Positions 1 to 14,045 are shown, numbered from the stretch's first letter. The stretch is DNA of 64,000 nt from Epiperipatus broadwayi (GCA_028023455.1 JAQFVV010000112.1:2170001-2234000); one strand, 5' to 3'. A program made the numbers and translations. Notes: a model not told the origin generated them from the sequence alone.

Positions 1-2022
1 ATAAATTCTTATCTAAGAATATATAAAAAAGAATAAAATAAGCCACTGCCAGTAATTAACACACAAACATTTATTTACACATATATATAAAATTTAGCAT
101 TATTTTAGAATAACTTTTACTTTGGACTTTAACTTGATTTTAGAATTTAAATTTACATTTTAATTTTTATAATATTATAAGTTTACATTTTAATTTTTTT
201 ATAAGTTCACACAGATGGGTTTATAAACTGTGTTTTAATGTTGAGTATAGATCGGTTACATAGATTACCCGGTCAAAAAACATTTCAAAATAAACATAAA
301 CGATCAAAATACAAAGTCATTGATACCGTCAATTGCATAGGAATACAAGAAACCCAATAGTGTTCATCATAAGACACCACATTGACACCAATAACTTAAA
401 AGACATCCGACATAAATACATCTTAGATACTCACTGTAAATTATCAGTATTTACCGAATGTCTATATATTTTGATCAAATATGAAAACCAAAAACATAAT
501 CAACCGGTAATGAACCCATGCAAGCGTCTATACCCAACTTAAATTTAATGCATCTTTATTTAGAGTGTTGAGTATGAATAGACTACATAGATTTGCATTT
601 GAAAAGAAAATATTCAATCCTTGTTTAACCTTAGGCCAAAGGTTCACAGCCAAACCAAACTTCAATCCATCTGATATATCAATGTGTTCAATGTAATACG
701 AATACGGCAGCACAATTAGGTTAAGAAAAGAAACTGCTTCTCATCAGATAGGAATATTACATCTATCTGATGATGAGAGCAATAAAAAAAACTCCATAGG
801 AAAGAACTGTGGTCTCCATCTTATAATTCCTTCCATAGGCAAAATGAGGGTGTGTGGCGTATAATATCGATTCTGCCCGTAGTGAATCTCATACTACATC
901 TACTAATTACACCAATATATCCAATCCATTGACCTAATTCAACTATGAAACGAATAACCTAAGATTACCCTCCCCTAATATAACTTTACAAATCTATATA
1001 GCCATTCACGCCCGACAAGTTTAATATTTATATAGTTTAATTTATCAAAAAACAGAAATCATAATAAAAACTTAAAAGAACAAAAAAAAATAAATGGAAA
1101 TGATTTTACAAAAGAAATACATCAAATAAAATTATACTTAATTAACAAATAATTTAGTTTGGTCAGATAGGAATCTATTTCTATTTTTTTTTTTTAAATA
1201 CAGAACAAGTTTAGAAGTAAAGTTCTTATTGTTTAGAAATGTTCATTAATTAAATATATTTAAAGCTGAGAGTTCAAAAAGTTCTTACGATTTCAAGATG
1301 TTCCTTTTATCCGTTGCTTGCCATTTGAATGTGAATTCCCACGCCATCCTAAAGAGATTGGTATTCTGTTGGCTGATTTATTTATTCATCCGGATGTCTT
1401 TTGCTTTGGCTGGTCCTCAATGTAGAAAACGATGTCATTCTTTTTTTTTAACAAAACGGAAGGGATTGAAGAGTGCGTCTTTTCAATCCCTTCCCCTTCA
1501 ACTCTGCACTAACACATATAGTCACATCGTAATAACTAACTAATAATTTCCAAACTTTTCCTTTTATATTACCTTTAGGATCCAATGGACATTACATCAT
1601 CGTTGATGATGATCCTTCCATTGAGGTCTGATTTCCCGATGCATTTCTCTCATTTGCTATTAGTTTCTATTGTTTTCCATCTGACCATTGCTTATACATT
1701 TAAATGCCCAAAGGCTAGTTCACTTTGACTAATTAAAATAATCATTTCCATTTCTGATTAATTAATGTGTTTTCCAAACTTAAAGATATTTTTATCTCTA
1801 AATCTTTTTGTTGAAAGATTTAGTTTTTCTATTTTTAATAAAGTTTTATTTTAATAATTTTTTTTTTATCTGTGTATATACGAGTTTAAGATGATTTTTT
1901 AATTTTCAATTTTTAATTCTTAAAAAAGAAATTTTTATTTGCGAACTTTTATTTTTTTCATGTTTAATAATAAAACACAATGTAATGTCGTCTGTGCCCG
2001 TTACAATATATATATTGTTACA
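1..2022. mobile_element. LTR-like repeat, copy 1 (left end cut by window)
   Basis: Diverged copy of the repeat at 30949-33041. Shared blocks are the start block (about 31-92 here, 31172-31229 there), block B (about 205-540 / 31840-32172), block A (about 545-1016 / 31318-31826), a following AT-rich block, and a pyrimidine-rich distal part ending in ATCATTTCC near 1750 / 32750. The right end is CGTTACA-rich and stops at 2022 (TTGTTACA). Blocks A and B start alike (GTTGAGTAT...ACATAGATT), so they are old internal duplicates. Their order is B-A here and A-B in the other copy. No gag or pol coding is visible. Calling it an LTR is inference from the TGTAAC/GTTACA ends of copy 2; a large non-coding DNA element is the alternative. 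Confidence 0.55.
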
Positions 2023-4510
2023 GGTACCCCTTACATTCTTCCAATACTGATTACACACCATGTGACCCAATCTGAATCCAAGACCCATGGTATTAGTATT
2101 AATTATTAATCACTAGATTAATAAATATTAAAGTACTAAAATTGACAAACTTAATTACAACACATATTTTAAACCCCAACTTAATTATACTCTAAATACA
2201 AACTTCAATTAAATTATAAGACATATATGATAACTAACCTTTAGTAATTATCTGGTTAAATGTGTTATAACACCAACACTATATAGCAATGCATGATAAA
2301 TAAGATAGGATAAAATGAATGCAATCAAGAAATAAAAATTAATATTAAAGTAAAGAAATATCAAATAAAATTTTTATTAACAAATTACATATTCATTAAA
2401 AATTATGTCAACAATTGACCAAAATGATAATCACAAACTTGCTTTTCTTTGAACAACAATTTCTTCTTTAAAAAAAAAACAACTTTTCTTATCTGCTGAA
2501 TAACCTACAAAAATTTAAGTAGAGGATTCAAATTTACAATTTGAAGATAAACATCATCCAATTTTGAGTTGAAATACTAACAAAAACCAATATCTAAATA
2601 TCCAAGAAAATGAGAATAATATATAGAATTAAAGTTATCTAACTAAGAAATTTGAAATTAAAATCTTCGCAAATAAATTGAGAATATACAATAATACAAG
2701 AAATATTGATATTACTTCACTCAAAATAAGTCATTAAAACACATATAAATAATAATAAAGACAAATATTCATTGCTAAGCACAAAGGAAACATCAGGGGG
2801 AAAAAGTCCTCATTTATGGAGCTATAACTTGTCAGAACCAAGATGGAATTGACCTAGCATTTCACATCTGTGCTATGAAACATCAAGTCGATTCTTCATT
2901 AATGGATTCTATTACTCTCCATTTCAAAGCAGAAATTCCAAGGCTATAAAGGATAACTGACCTAATGGATTTTCTAGAACTCTCACAATTTACCATTGAT
3001 ACCTGAAATGGATTAACAAGGATTACTGGAATGATTCACTAGGACATTTTTCCTTATCAACTTCAAAACTAAATTTAGGTTGACACCATTAACTTTATTT
3101 ATTTGTATATTTGATATAATCTTTTTTTCTTTATTTTAATATAGAGACAAAAAGAGGAAATATAAATGTTAGTATGTAACATAATAAAGAAATATTGTTG
3201 CCTTTAGTGTAAACAAAATAAAATATAATTTATGATGAGCGCTTGATCGCATACTAATCCGATCATTATCAGAGAGGAAAGGTAAGATTTTACTTAATAT
3301 ATTTTTAATTCAAACATTTATATACTTACACCACATATATTTTTTTTTTGTTTATTTTTATTAATAGTTGTGTTAAATGTTTTCAGTATATTTGACTAAC
3401 TATTTCTGTCATAAATGATCTTCCTTATCTATGTCATGACTACTATACATAGCAGGGGAATCCCATATCATCATGATGACAGATAAGAATCTAATATACA
3501 AAGTTAATTAAAATAAAATGAATTATGAGTTTCAAGTAAAAATGATTGTGGTAATCCTAAACATAATATAAATCTCATTTATGATAATAGGGACTTCAAG
3601 TTATTATTCTTGTGGGATCAGGGTTTGGGATAATAATTAAAACTAATTATAATCAAAGAATAATCATAAATGTCTAATTAAATGTTTTATAATTTTGTCA
3701 TAAATTTTCTTTGTTAAAAATATTAATTTCTGTCAATATAGTTATTAAATATATTCAAATGTTAAATTAAAACTCTTGGTATGTTTTTCTATAGTCAAAT
3801 TTCAATTAGTCATATTTATAAATATTTTTGCCCATTTACACATAAGTTCATACCCACATCTATCATTAAACAACTACATATGCTTACACCTATTGATATT
3901 TTAAGTGATACTAATATAACATGAGCTAGACAATCATGCAGAGTCTCCATGATTTTGAAATTTGGGATAATGGAAATGAAATATGGCATGGATGAGATGA
4001 ATTAGATAACTATTTAGTATTTAGTTGATTCTTAACATCTCCTGATATATATAGGTACAAAAATCAAAGATATATTCTGTTATTCATTGTGATTATCCAG
4101 CTAATGTATTTTCATACCAAGTAAAAGCCCATGTTACAATATATATTTATATTAAAAACATCTGCACTATATATGTATAAAGTTTGTTACTGTCTGAGAT
4201 CTGCACAAGAGTTGGAACATAATGATATGAATACTAAATTTTAGTGCACTGTTTAGAATATACTATATTAATTTCTCCTGCTTTTATTTTATATTCTTTC
4301 ATGAATGTCCAGAGGTATAAACAATAAGATTTATATTTCTGATATTTTTTTATAGAAACTAATAAATATTGATTGACTTTTTTCTAGAAAAGAGCCAATT
4401 AGTTAAGAAAAACAGTCCATGTGTTCATTTTGGAATTGGAAGACAGATATCACTAACTGCATTGCTTTTGTGTAGTTGAAAATACTAATATATATATTGT
4501 ACCGGACACT
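2023..4510. other. gene-free AT-rich stretch
   Basis: I find no coding signal or recognisable transposon. The only structure I see is an imperfect hairpin at about 3424-3487, with arms CTTATCTATGTCATGA and its near complement and GGGGA/TCCC in the loop region. The rest is AT-rich with short homopolymers. Confidence 0.5.
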
Positions 4511-4512
4511 CA

Positions 4513-4586
4513 ATCCATTCTGACACAGGGGGCGCCACCAGACCACTACGTGTCTGGAAAATTTATTTACTGTGATCAGAATGGAT
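4513..4586. repeat. nested stem-loop, GC-richer island
   Basis: Outer arms ATCCATTCTGACACAG (4513-4528) and CTGTGATCAGAATGGAT (4570-4586) pair. Inside, CCAGAC and GTCTGG form a second hairpin around 4540-4557. The island is GC-rich compared with its surroundings (GGGGGCGCCACC). A GATGATGATGATGG run follows, like the 3' tail of the RTE-like LINE at 62.87 kb, but the rest does not match that LINE. Possible MITE or an unrelated LINE tail; family unknown. Confidence 0.35.
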
Positions 4587-4874
4587 GATGATGATGGTTT
4601 GCGCTGACTAGACTCAGGGAGAAACAAGAGATCTTAAAATTGTTTAGACAATTGAGAAATAAAAGCACAAAGACAAACATCAGCCAAATTAAGTTTAAAC
4701 ATATTTAAAAAATTTTATTTATGAGAAAATAAATTGTGAAGTATCAGTTTAAGACACAATAAATAGGATTAACTCAGGCGTGTATCAGAAAGACTAAACG
4801 CAAAGCTCTGGCAGACCGACTGATCTTTTAATAAATGAATTATAAAGGGAGGAACCATATTTCATTCAGTAGAG

Positions 4875-5926
4875 CAGTGATCTTCAACCTTTTCACCCCT
4901 GCGGCCCGGTAACAACAAGGATAAGATTTTGCGGACTGGCAGAAGTTTAGATAAATTTTCTTAAAGATGTAACCTGCTTAGCCTTAGATAAGCATAATTG
5001 TTTTAACTGACCAAAACAGCACACTAGTTATTGTGTATTGTAATAGTGTTACTTACCTTCACATGCTAAACACTCTTTCTCGAGTTGCGCAGTCATACTG
5101 CTAAAGAAAATATACAATAACAATCATTCTCATTAATGTGCTTGCATTTTACATTTATTATTTCATTGTTAAAATGTGCAAGAATAATATGTTATTCACC
5201 TGAATGTTGAAAAAGTCAAAAGTTTTGATCTTATTTTATTTTTTTTGGGGGGGGGGGTGTGTGAGAAATACTGAGACAAAAGATAGACACCAAAGTTATT
5301 TTTTGTTTGTTTATATTTTTAAAAAAAGGTAACAAAAATTGGTTTTAAAAATAAAAGTTTTAATATTTTAGCGGCATAAGAAAACGAAACTTGAAAAAGT
5401 CAAAAGTTTTGATCTTACTTTATTTTGGGGGGGTGTACTGAGAAATACTTTGTAAAAGTTAGAGACAGAACTTATTTTTTGGTTTTTATTTTTAAAAAAA
5501 GGTAATAAAAATTGATTTAAAGCCAAAAAAAAAAAATTGCCATAGAAAAAATTTAAGAGATCAAAAAAAGTCACGTTACATTTTATTGTTTTAACAATGC
5601 TGATAAGCAGCCGTGATTGGCTATCAAAAGGCAACCGGAGTTTGTATAACAAAAAACTTTTTACCCCCCTCCCCATAAACATCTGTGATAAATAGAAAAA
5701 CAAATTAATTTATGTATGATTGATTAGATTTTGTTTTTGTTTTGTTTCTTTTTTTTAAATCGGGAAAAAATGCGATGAAAAAATAAATAAAAATTGTTCA
5801 TACTAATTAAAAGTTTAAAATCTTATTATTTTGTTATTACAAACTTTCTTGCTAGTCTAGCTGCGGACTGACAGAAAACTTCTGCAGCTCGGTGCTGGTC
5901 TGCGGCCCAGTGGTTGAAGACCACTG
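4875..5926. mobile_element. non-autonomous hAT element (1052 bp)
   Basis: The 5' end CAGTGATCTTCAACC is the inverted complement, with one mismatch, of the 3' end GGTTGAAGACCACTG. Subterminal parts also match (GCGGCCCGG near 4902, TGCGGCCCAG at 5901). The 8-base flanks CAGTAGAG (4867-4874) and CAGTATAG (5927-5934) differ at one base. An 8-bp duplication and CAGTG ends are diagnostic of hAT elements. No transposase is encoded; the long minus-strand reading frame inside is low-complexity. It is presumably mobilised in trans. Confidence 0.85.
5205..5530 (+). repeat. tandem duplication inside the hAT element
   Basis: Two units of about 185 bp (from about 5208 and about 5390) share the start TTGAAAAAGTCAAAAGTTTT, a G-run (12 G, then 7 G), GAGAAATACT and TTTTTAAAAAAAGGTAA. 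The second unit has diverged, so the duplication is not recent. Confidence 0.8.
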
Positions 5927-5934
5927 CAGTATAG

Positions 5935-7000
5935 GATTCACCCAAACATTGGTTTTCACTTTCAGATATTTAAACAATATGTTCTTGAAATAAATCAACA
6001 AAACCAGCACCAATGAGCTTTACAAGGCCTGAAAAATGTGTCACCATGAATGTCATGAATTGGTAGAAGCTGCACCTATTATTACCTTTAAAATAAAGGT
6101 GACTGATTTACCTCAAGAACAACCAAAAAATATGATTTAAAATGACAGGAAAACAATTAAAACTGGTGAATCCCAACCAAATGATTGGCGAAAACTACTT
6201 TAAAAATAATAATTAAAGATCTCAAAAGGAGACCAGCAAATAATTAGAAAAGGAGTTACATCCGCCCCAGCATTTCAAGAAAAATAAACTTACAAAACAA
6301 ATTCTGAATATACGCTCTGATGAATGTAAAGTCACAAGTAAATACAAAAATAAATCTATCGGAGAGTGCACATGAGTACGAAAATATTACAGCTTTAAAT
6401 ACTTTAGCAGTGAAAGTCTCTGTAATTTAAAAAGGGATAAATATTATCTTCCTGCTGGCGACTTATAAAAATTACCAAGAAAAGAAACAGCAACTCTAGT
6501 TTCTTGAACAGAGATATGAAAACAATTAATTACTTGATTACGATCTTACATAATCTAGAAGACATCTCTATTCTCAGAAAACCAGAACAATAAAGTCGAT
6601 AAAACACTAGCTAGAAGATTTATGGTTTACATAAAGCGCAAACTAGGTGTATAAAATCAGTTATGGAATAAAAAAATAATTACAGGTAAGTCTTTAAAAT
6701 ATACATGACTGCTAAAGCATTTAGTGAAAGTTAGGCATAAAATTAAATACAAAAACTCACACGCCACTCTCCAATAAACAAAAATTGAAAGCAAACTTGG
6801 AATCTTAAAACTAAGATTCCAAGACACACTACAAAATACAAGACAACACAGCAAATATTAATTATGAGGCTATATTGTTTAGGAATACATATTTATAATT
6901 AGATTGAGCAGAGATTTAATGAAAAGAAATTTACCCTGGGAAGAATAAAAGCAAATAGTTACCTTTTGGTAAAACACAGTTCGTATAGAGTGCACACTTT
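5935..7000. other. gene-free stretch, possible very old coding relic
   Basis: This is slightly less AT-biased than its neighbours. Translation on the plus strand gives charged, broken segments with many stops between about 6270 and 6860. I cannot match these to a family. It may be an old transposon ORF or nothing. Confidence 0.25.
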
Positions 7001-7016
7001 TTAGTCCATTTTCAGG

Positions 7017-7190
7017 TCCTTTGATAATGGCAAGGTAGATGTAAAGAGGTTCCGGCTTTTTCTAGAGGTTTATGGCATTATTGGAGCAGATTTGGAAGTT
7101 AGGGATCCACCCTTTGTTAAGTTAGCATGCCATTCTAGTGATGACAACATGTACAGTATTTGTCATCTTGTTTCAAGCAAAAGGATTTAA
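7017..7190 (+). other. candidate protein-coding exon, not recognised
   Basis: An open frame of 57 codons follows a good splice-acceptor context (pyrimidine-rich TTTTTAGTCCATTTTCAG ending at 7015). It ends at TAA 7188-7190, and an in-frame stop lies just upstream at 7002. The translation is not low-complexity: it starts SFDNGKVDVKRFRLFLEVYG and later has DPPFVKLACHSSDDN. GC is above background. The segment VDVKRFRLFLEVY faintly recalls the recoverin-homology region of type I diacylglycerol kinases, but this is a resemblance by eye only. No partner exon was found. It could be a chance open frame or an element relic. Confidence 0.22.
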
Positions 7191-10100
7191 CAACGGCAAA
7201 TTTTCTTGAAGATTTTAAATGTCCGAACTGCTGTCAAAACTCTGGATCACAACAGGCTGCAATCAAAGTGTGTAAAAGAATACGAACTTTCACTTGAGTA
7301 ACAGCTTGTCTAGTTAAGAATAATTAATAAGTACTCCAAATTAGCGGGGCTATTTATACCTCTTACATTTCCCGCGGAACACTTTCCTTGTTGTTGAATT
7401 CTACGCCTAAGGCAGAGCAAATATTAATCTCCAGCTCAACCTAATCTAAGAATTCTACCCAGGGATTATTGAAACAAAAACAACAACACAAATCAAATCT
7501 CCACTTTATAGAATGAGTTCACAATGGTTAAAATAAAAGCAACAGGAATGTAATTAGTAAGCTTGCCTGTTTTCGGTAAATTAATTAAAAGCAAGCGGTG
7601 AAAGCAAACTATTTTAAAATAAATAGATAAACATTAAAATTATTCGTTTTATATATAAACATGTGTGTATTTTGATACACGTATTCTTTTTAAATACTAA
7701 TAAAAATTTAAACATTAAATAAGATTTAACAAAAATTAAGTTTTTAATTTTGACAGTAAAATCCTTGAATTGGAGATCAATCCGGTTAAATATATATATT
7801 GTAAGTAACCAGATTGGTGTAGATCACAGTATTTAAAAAAAAATAAAGAAGTTTGTTGGTCTTGTTTAATTTTTATTTCACTTGATCTATGGATAATGGA
7901 GGTGTTAAATTATTAATATTAACCAGGTAACTATGACAATTATACTTTTCAAACAACATTCTTATTTATTATTAGCATTTAGCATCAATTTATAAATCTG
8001 TTGTGATCAATTTCAGAGAAAAATATAAACAGGTGAATAAATAAATAGATTTTGGAAATAGTTAAGTGAATCATAAAAGCTTACTTGAAAAGAATCAATA
8101 TTATTATTAAGTATTACACATTTCAATTTCTGTTATTACAATCACCATAGCAACACCTATTATAAAATTAAATGTTTTATGTTTCATATATGTTGTTCAT
8201 AAATTAGTTATATAAAAAAAATTATTATTAAAAAACATATGTAAACTATTTATAGATTAGAATTATAATAGGAAGTCTTTATTTTGGTTTAAAATGGAAA
8301 AATAATATTGAACTTATAAAACAGGATTTCATTTTCACTGTATCCATTTTTTTTAAAAAAATTTCCATTTCACTTACTAATTGGAGGTAAATTTTTCTTG
8401 AACAAATTTCTCATCATCGAGTCAAATTAGAGCAATATTCAACAGTTATTATGACAACAATACCCTCATCAAGAGTATCTTATAAATAGAAGAGAGATGT
8501 TGTAATTTGAGTGCTTATAATTTTATCATTGCCAAAAGACATATTTAGATCTGTCTTTGAAAATTTATTAAATTTTATTATTTAAGGGATTAATCTATAA
8601 AACTATGGAAGAATAAGATTTTAACTATCTGCTCATTCAATTGGATCATCTTGCTGATGAAATTCCAGGGGAAATGGCAAAAATATGAAAGAAAAATATA
8701 TCAAAATGCATTGTATTGCAAGTCACCATATGAAGATATTATGTGGTTAAAATCTAGAATTTTATTTATTTATTTGTGATGGATATAAACCCCATTATAT
8801 GTCTATGGATGTCATATTTCAGATCAAGGAATTTTACAAGATCGATTAACTCAACTTATGTGTGACATTAGGCAATTTAAATTTCACTTTCTTAATCTGG
8901 AAAGAAAATGTTAGCATTTATTATTCTTCACTTGATTATAACTGGATTGTGTCATTAAAGAAATTCTCTTTGTGCATTATTATTAATGGAAAAGAAAAAT
9001 AAAGCCAGTCATATATGATTTTGCATCGGATAAGTACCTATCATTTTAAATGCTTGGATACATTTATATGTTTAAAAGAAAACATCATAATTTAAATGCA
9101 AAAATAACTCTATTAAAATCCGTGCTAGTTACTACTCGTGTTTATCTTCTCTACTTAAAGAAAAATCATCTCTATGCCTTAGGATTGGAAATAAAAAATC
9201 AGAAGCTATGATGGATCCATGGATAGTGAGTGAAAATGGATAGACTTTCACTTAGATGGTATGATTTCTATACATATATATATATATATTTGTGTTAAAA
9301 GAAAAGGAGAGTTTACATTCTATTTTAAAAACATAGGTAAACAATATATATATGGGCATGATAGAATTCATGCAATGAAAAGGTCAGAAAGGTTCATTTT
9401 ATTCTTATTATTTAAACTCTTATCTGATGATATAAGTTAATATGACCTGATTTTTTCAAATATTTAATATCTTTTTTGTATGTTTGAGATTTAACTTGGA
9501 GATTCAAATGGAAAAGGGTTTAAATAAAACAGATTTTTCTTTATGCTTGTTTAATGGTTTTACAGATTACATTTATGAATAAATAGAGATCATTTTTTAT
9601 TTGATCACATTTTATTTTATTTTATCATTTTATATTTCAAATCTCTCCTTATGTTTTATATAGTATTATTGTCAAGCAACATATTTTTTTGGAGTTCCAT
9701 ACACATAGATTTTATTATTTTTATTGATTTTAGTCTACCGGCAAACCTTTAATTGTTTGTTATGTTATATTTTTATTATTACTGTTATAAATTTTTATTA
9801 TAAAACCAATAAATTTAGAATTGATTTAAAATCTGGTGAATCTGTCTAATTATTTCTTTTGAATGCATAAGATAATTTTGGTACTTGAAGTTTGCTCCAA
9901 AATCAAACTCATCTTGGTAAGTGAAATAGAATTAGATATATGTATATTTTATAAATCATTATTAAATCTGATTAGGTATAAATTTTGTTATTTGGTACTG
10001 CATTTAAATATTTGTTTACTTATCTAAGTCAATATTACTAGTAGAAATAATTTCATTAGTTCAGAGTTGATTATTTATTTGCTTATCTTGTCCGGTTACA

Positions 10101-12139
10101 AAAATCTTAATAGATTTTTATTTTATCATTAGTCAAAATGATCTGTCTTAATTACCTTCTTAAATTTCTCTGAAGTGGAGATCATAAATTTTATTAACTA
10201 GTAGAGAACTGAATATTATCTTTGGCTTGGATAACTGCCAATTATCACCATATATAGTTTAATTGTTATAAAATCCATTTCTATAATCAATTGATTGGAG
10301 ATTTAAGTAGATGAATAATATCAGTGATTATAAGTCAGTAAATATCCAATAGAAACCTACACTATATTTTATATAATGTGATTGGGTACTGTAAAATGTG
10401 AAATTATCTAATAGAATTTATTGATAATAAATTCTTGTGGAGTGTTTCATTTTAGAATATAACTGAAGCAATAATTGCATGTCGATCTAATGTAGGGTAT
10501 GAATGAAATGTTTATATTATATTTAACATTTTATTAAAATAGATACAAAACTGAGTAAAGGTTTATTTCATTTAAACATTATAAATATTGTGTAGTTTAG
10601 AAAATGTTCTCAAAATGTAATTATAATTATTTAGAAACTAGTTGATTTAAACAGAATGTTATTAAATATTAAAGTAAATTTGTATTACTATAAATAATAT
10701 TAGATTAGTAAAGTATGTTGGAATTTAGTTGTTTATTGATTCAAATTTAATTTTATTCAATTATAAATTACATAGATGTCTTAATCATGCATCATTGTTT
10801 GGGGCAATAATGTATGATTTCACTGTTTATGAGTTTATTTTGGAATCGTAAATAGATTTGTTGATGTCTGAGGCGATGATCTCATTTGCTTTATTTCATT
10901 TTAAATATAATCTGAATAAATCAGATTTTAATAGAGATTGTTAGTATTTTATGATAGGATAGTGGACAATTTAAATAATTATATATGGAGAATATTGTTA
11001 TTGCCTAGTGTGATCATTAACTGAGCTAGATAATTTTACACAGGTTTTAACAGAGTTACTATTTGTTTACACATGTTTTTGCTCTGTGATAAAGAATATA
11101 AATCTTAAGGACATTTCTATATGTCAAATGTGTAGTGAGATAGAAAATCCATTATTATTGTGATAAAGTAGTTACCCAATGGTAGCCTATGATGATCATG
11201 TACATGTGGCAATTATTATAAAGTGCCAAATCAAATTTTAGCACTTTTATAAAATGACATTCTACATTTAAGCTAGACCTATATTATTATGAATGACGTC
11301 TCAATTCTGAGACATAGTTAAGTTTTTTATATTACCATCCCATATTATAATCAATAGTCCATTGCAAAATAGCGATCAATAATCAGGCTACGTTTTATTC
11401 AGATTAGATTGATCATTTTCCCAGCATCATTTTTTTATGACGTTACTATATATAAACATTGTCTAATATACATTTATGCTTTTTACAATAAAATTAAAGA
11501 AATATATACATAGTATCAATGATTGTTTGTAATTATTACCTTATACTACATAGTAAGGAATGAATTTAAAATCTTTTTCTCATGGATACTGTTAAACAAT
11601 CAATTAAAGTAAAAGATTTAATATATTTTATTTAGAGTATAATTTAGCATAAAATGAATAAAGGATAATTAAAAAAATAGATACAAAATGTTTGTATTCG
11701 ATCCATTTTTTTTTTTGTAGACACGTTTATTAATTACCCAAAGACCGATTAATGAGAAATTGTGGAAATTTGATTCAACTTCCATAGTGTTCATTGGTAA
11801 TTAGTGAATACTTATATAGAACTGGTTTTAGAATAGACATCATTACTGCAATACATAGAGATGTAAAAAGTCATCAGATGTTATATTTTATTTTATATCA
11901 TTTTTTAGGTAGATAAAAAATTATAAATGAGATTTCTAATAATACATAGTTTTTCATCAAGTGTTAAATTTTGTAGCTTTATATATATTGACTTAGAATC
12001 AAAATTACAAGGTGTTTGATATATTCAAACAAATTACTAGAACAACATAAAATAAATAAATAAATGACAAATGAATAAGTGCAATATTTAATGCACCAAA
12101 AAAACAATTCATTCAATGTGTTGATCATTTGATAAAAAT
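7191..12139. other. 5-kb gene-free AT-rich stretch
   Basis: A modestly GC-richer part reaches about 7450, with a TATA-like CTATTTATA at about 7350 next to CCCGCGGAACAC; this could be an LTR or promoter remnant. After 7450 I see only AT-rich DNA with (TA)n near 9277 and scattered homopolymers. No coding or transposon motif is recognised. Confidence 0.45.
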
Positions 12140-12240
12140 GGCTTCTCCTTTGATGAAGTCAGAAGTTTCTGTGGATATTAACATACTTCCAGAGATATTA
12201 TTAGCTAAATTAAACAAACATTCCTTCCTCTGAAAATGGC
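12140..12240 (-). mobile_element. old 3' fragment of zinc-finger LINE
   Basis: TGGCTTCTCCTTTGATGAAG and the following approximately 80 bases resemble the reverse-oriented LINE tail at 23640-23720 (TGGCTTCTCCTTAAATGAAG...). Strongly decayed, no coding left. Confidence 0.4.
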
Positions 12241-14045
12241 ATACATCAAAATAGTCTGGATTATGGTGTGAAACGACTAGGTACTTAACCAAAGTGACCA
12301 ATATAGGAAGTTTCGAAAATAATGCTAGAACTAGGATCTTTGAGCATGCCCTTCTTCTAATAATAATTACATTGATAATAAATCTAAATTATAATTTATT
12401 AAAATTGCAGTGGAAAATCAACAATTTTTATTTGTAATCATTTTTTTTTATGTAACATATCTGGGTATACTGAAGTTATGGAATTTTTAATAATTTGAAG
12501 AAAAAAAATTTATAATTACAACTATTCAGTACTTAAATATATATATATAAGTTAGAGCATCGCCCATGAAATTTGCTCAGGGCATAAAATTAAATATCTT
12601 GGTCTGGTGCTGATTCCAAAGTAAACCCATTTATTATGTTTTCTTTATTATGAAACCATTCTCGTAGCTTTAACTCTTGTTTTGTATTCTTCTATCTCAT
12701 TTTGCTAAAAGTTGTTAATTTTAATATGCTATTCTCACACTGCAGACCTGCCTATTCTTGTATTAAAAATTTAAACCAAAGATCCCTCTTTCATTTTCTT
12801 TATATTATCCCCATTCTCATATAATTCATCCTAATTCTTTTTCTATATTTTACACCCCAAAATAAAAATCTATACTTGTTTCTAATTCTGCATAAATCAC
12901 ATCATCAGTTTGAATTCTTAATTTCATTTGTGACTACTTTATCTGGTACCTAAAGTTAATGTCATTGCATCAAATAATAACCTCCCTCTAAATAAACCTA
13001 ATATTTTGTTATATATAAATATAAAGGGTTTTTTTTTCATATTCATAAAAATTTATTTACAAGGCTATCTATTGCCTAATGGTTACTTTTGCAGAAATTG
13101 AGAGAACAAAAGAAAGAGACACATTTCTTGGATCTAATGAAAATTAAATGTATGCTTAAAAATTCTTAACACTCTTTGTTTCAATATTTTAATAAAGATA
13201 ATTTCAATATGTTGATGAAATTCTAGGAAGTGAATCTTTTAAAACAATCAACAAATTGGCAAAACATATCCACACTGGAAATACCTTTTAAAGATGGAAA
13301 AAGCTGAAAAGGTGTAACTGAAGAATACAGGAAAACAACATTTTCATTAATGTTAATCTGAATGTTTATAAATATTTGAATATGCTATATAGCATGGCAA
13401 ACTATCCCTGATGAATAATTTTCTGACTTATATTTAGCGTATCAAGGTGATAGTCATTATACCGTTGGTCTCCGTTATTATTTTGATTGGATAATTGTAG
13501 TGACACTACAGACTAGACTCTGACTCCTTCACTCAAGATATTTGAAAACATACATTTATAAAGTGAAAATATAACATCCCAAACAACATATACGAATGCA
13601 TTTAAGATTTTCATGCATGCATGGTACAGTTTGGTGTTAACATTAATGCAAGGGATGATATAGCAGTATTACGATTTTTCTTTTGGTATGCACCCATAAC
13701 AATCCAGTTGAACATCTAATATTAGTCAGTAAATGGGAGTTTGAATGTTTTTCAATTCTTATTTCTTCTTAGTTCAAACTGTTGACAAGCTTGATAAATA
13801 GTGTCTTTTACTAATCTTCTGAAGAAATGTTTACTCTACAATAAAATATATGAAGATAATTTCATCTTTTCCCTATCTAGTGTAAGTTTATCAAGATTAG
13901 GTAACACACAAATATGCTATCATTACAATTTATGATACAACTCTAAATCAGATATGGGCAAATTTAAATGCAGGGCTTACAGGTAGTCCTTTATAAATTT
14001 TCTGTATGACACATTAAATTTGTGATTATACTAGCAAACAAAACC
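12241..14045. other. gene-free AT-rich stretch
   Basis: A pyrimidine-rich portion (about 12600-12960) might be a reversed, very old LINE piece, but I cannot align it. Otherwise I see nothing. Confidence 0.35.

Noticed and set aside
333-1543. Open frames at 333-542, 528-713 and 1298-1543
   Set aside because: They lie in the LTR-like repeat and are not kept in its second copy at 30949-33041.
5368-5703. 111-codon minus-strand frame
   Set aside because: Phe/Leu-rich translation of A-runs and tandem repeats inside the non-coding hAT element.
7286-7450. Solo LTR or promoter with CTATTTATA and CCCGCGG
   Set aside because: No second copy, no terminal TG/CA ends and no target duplication visible.
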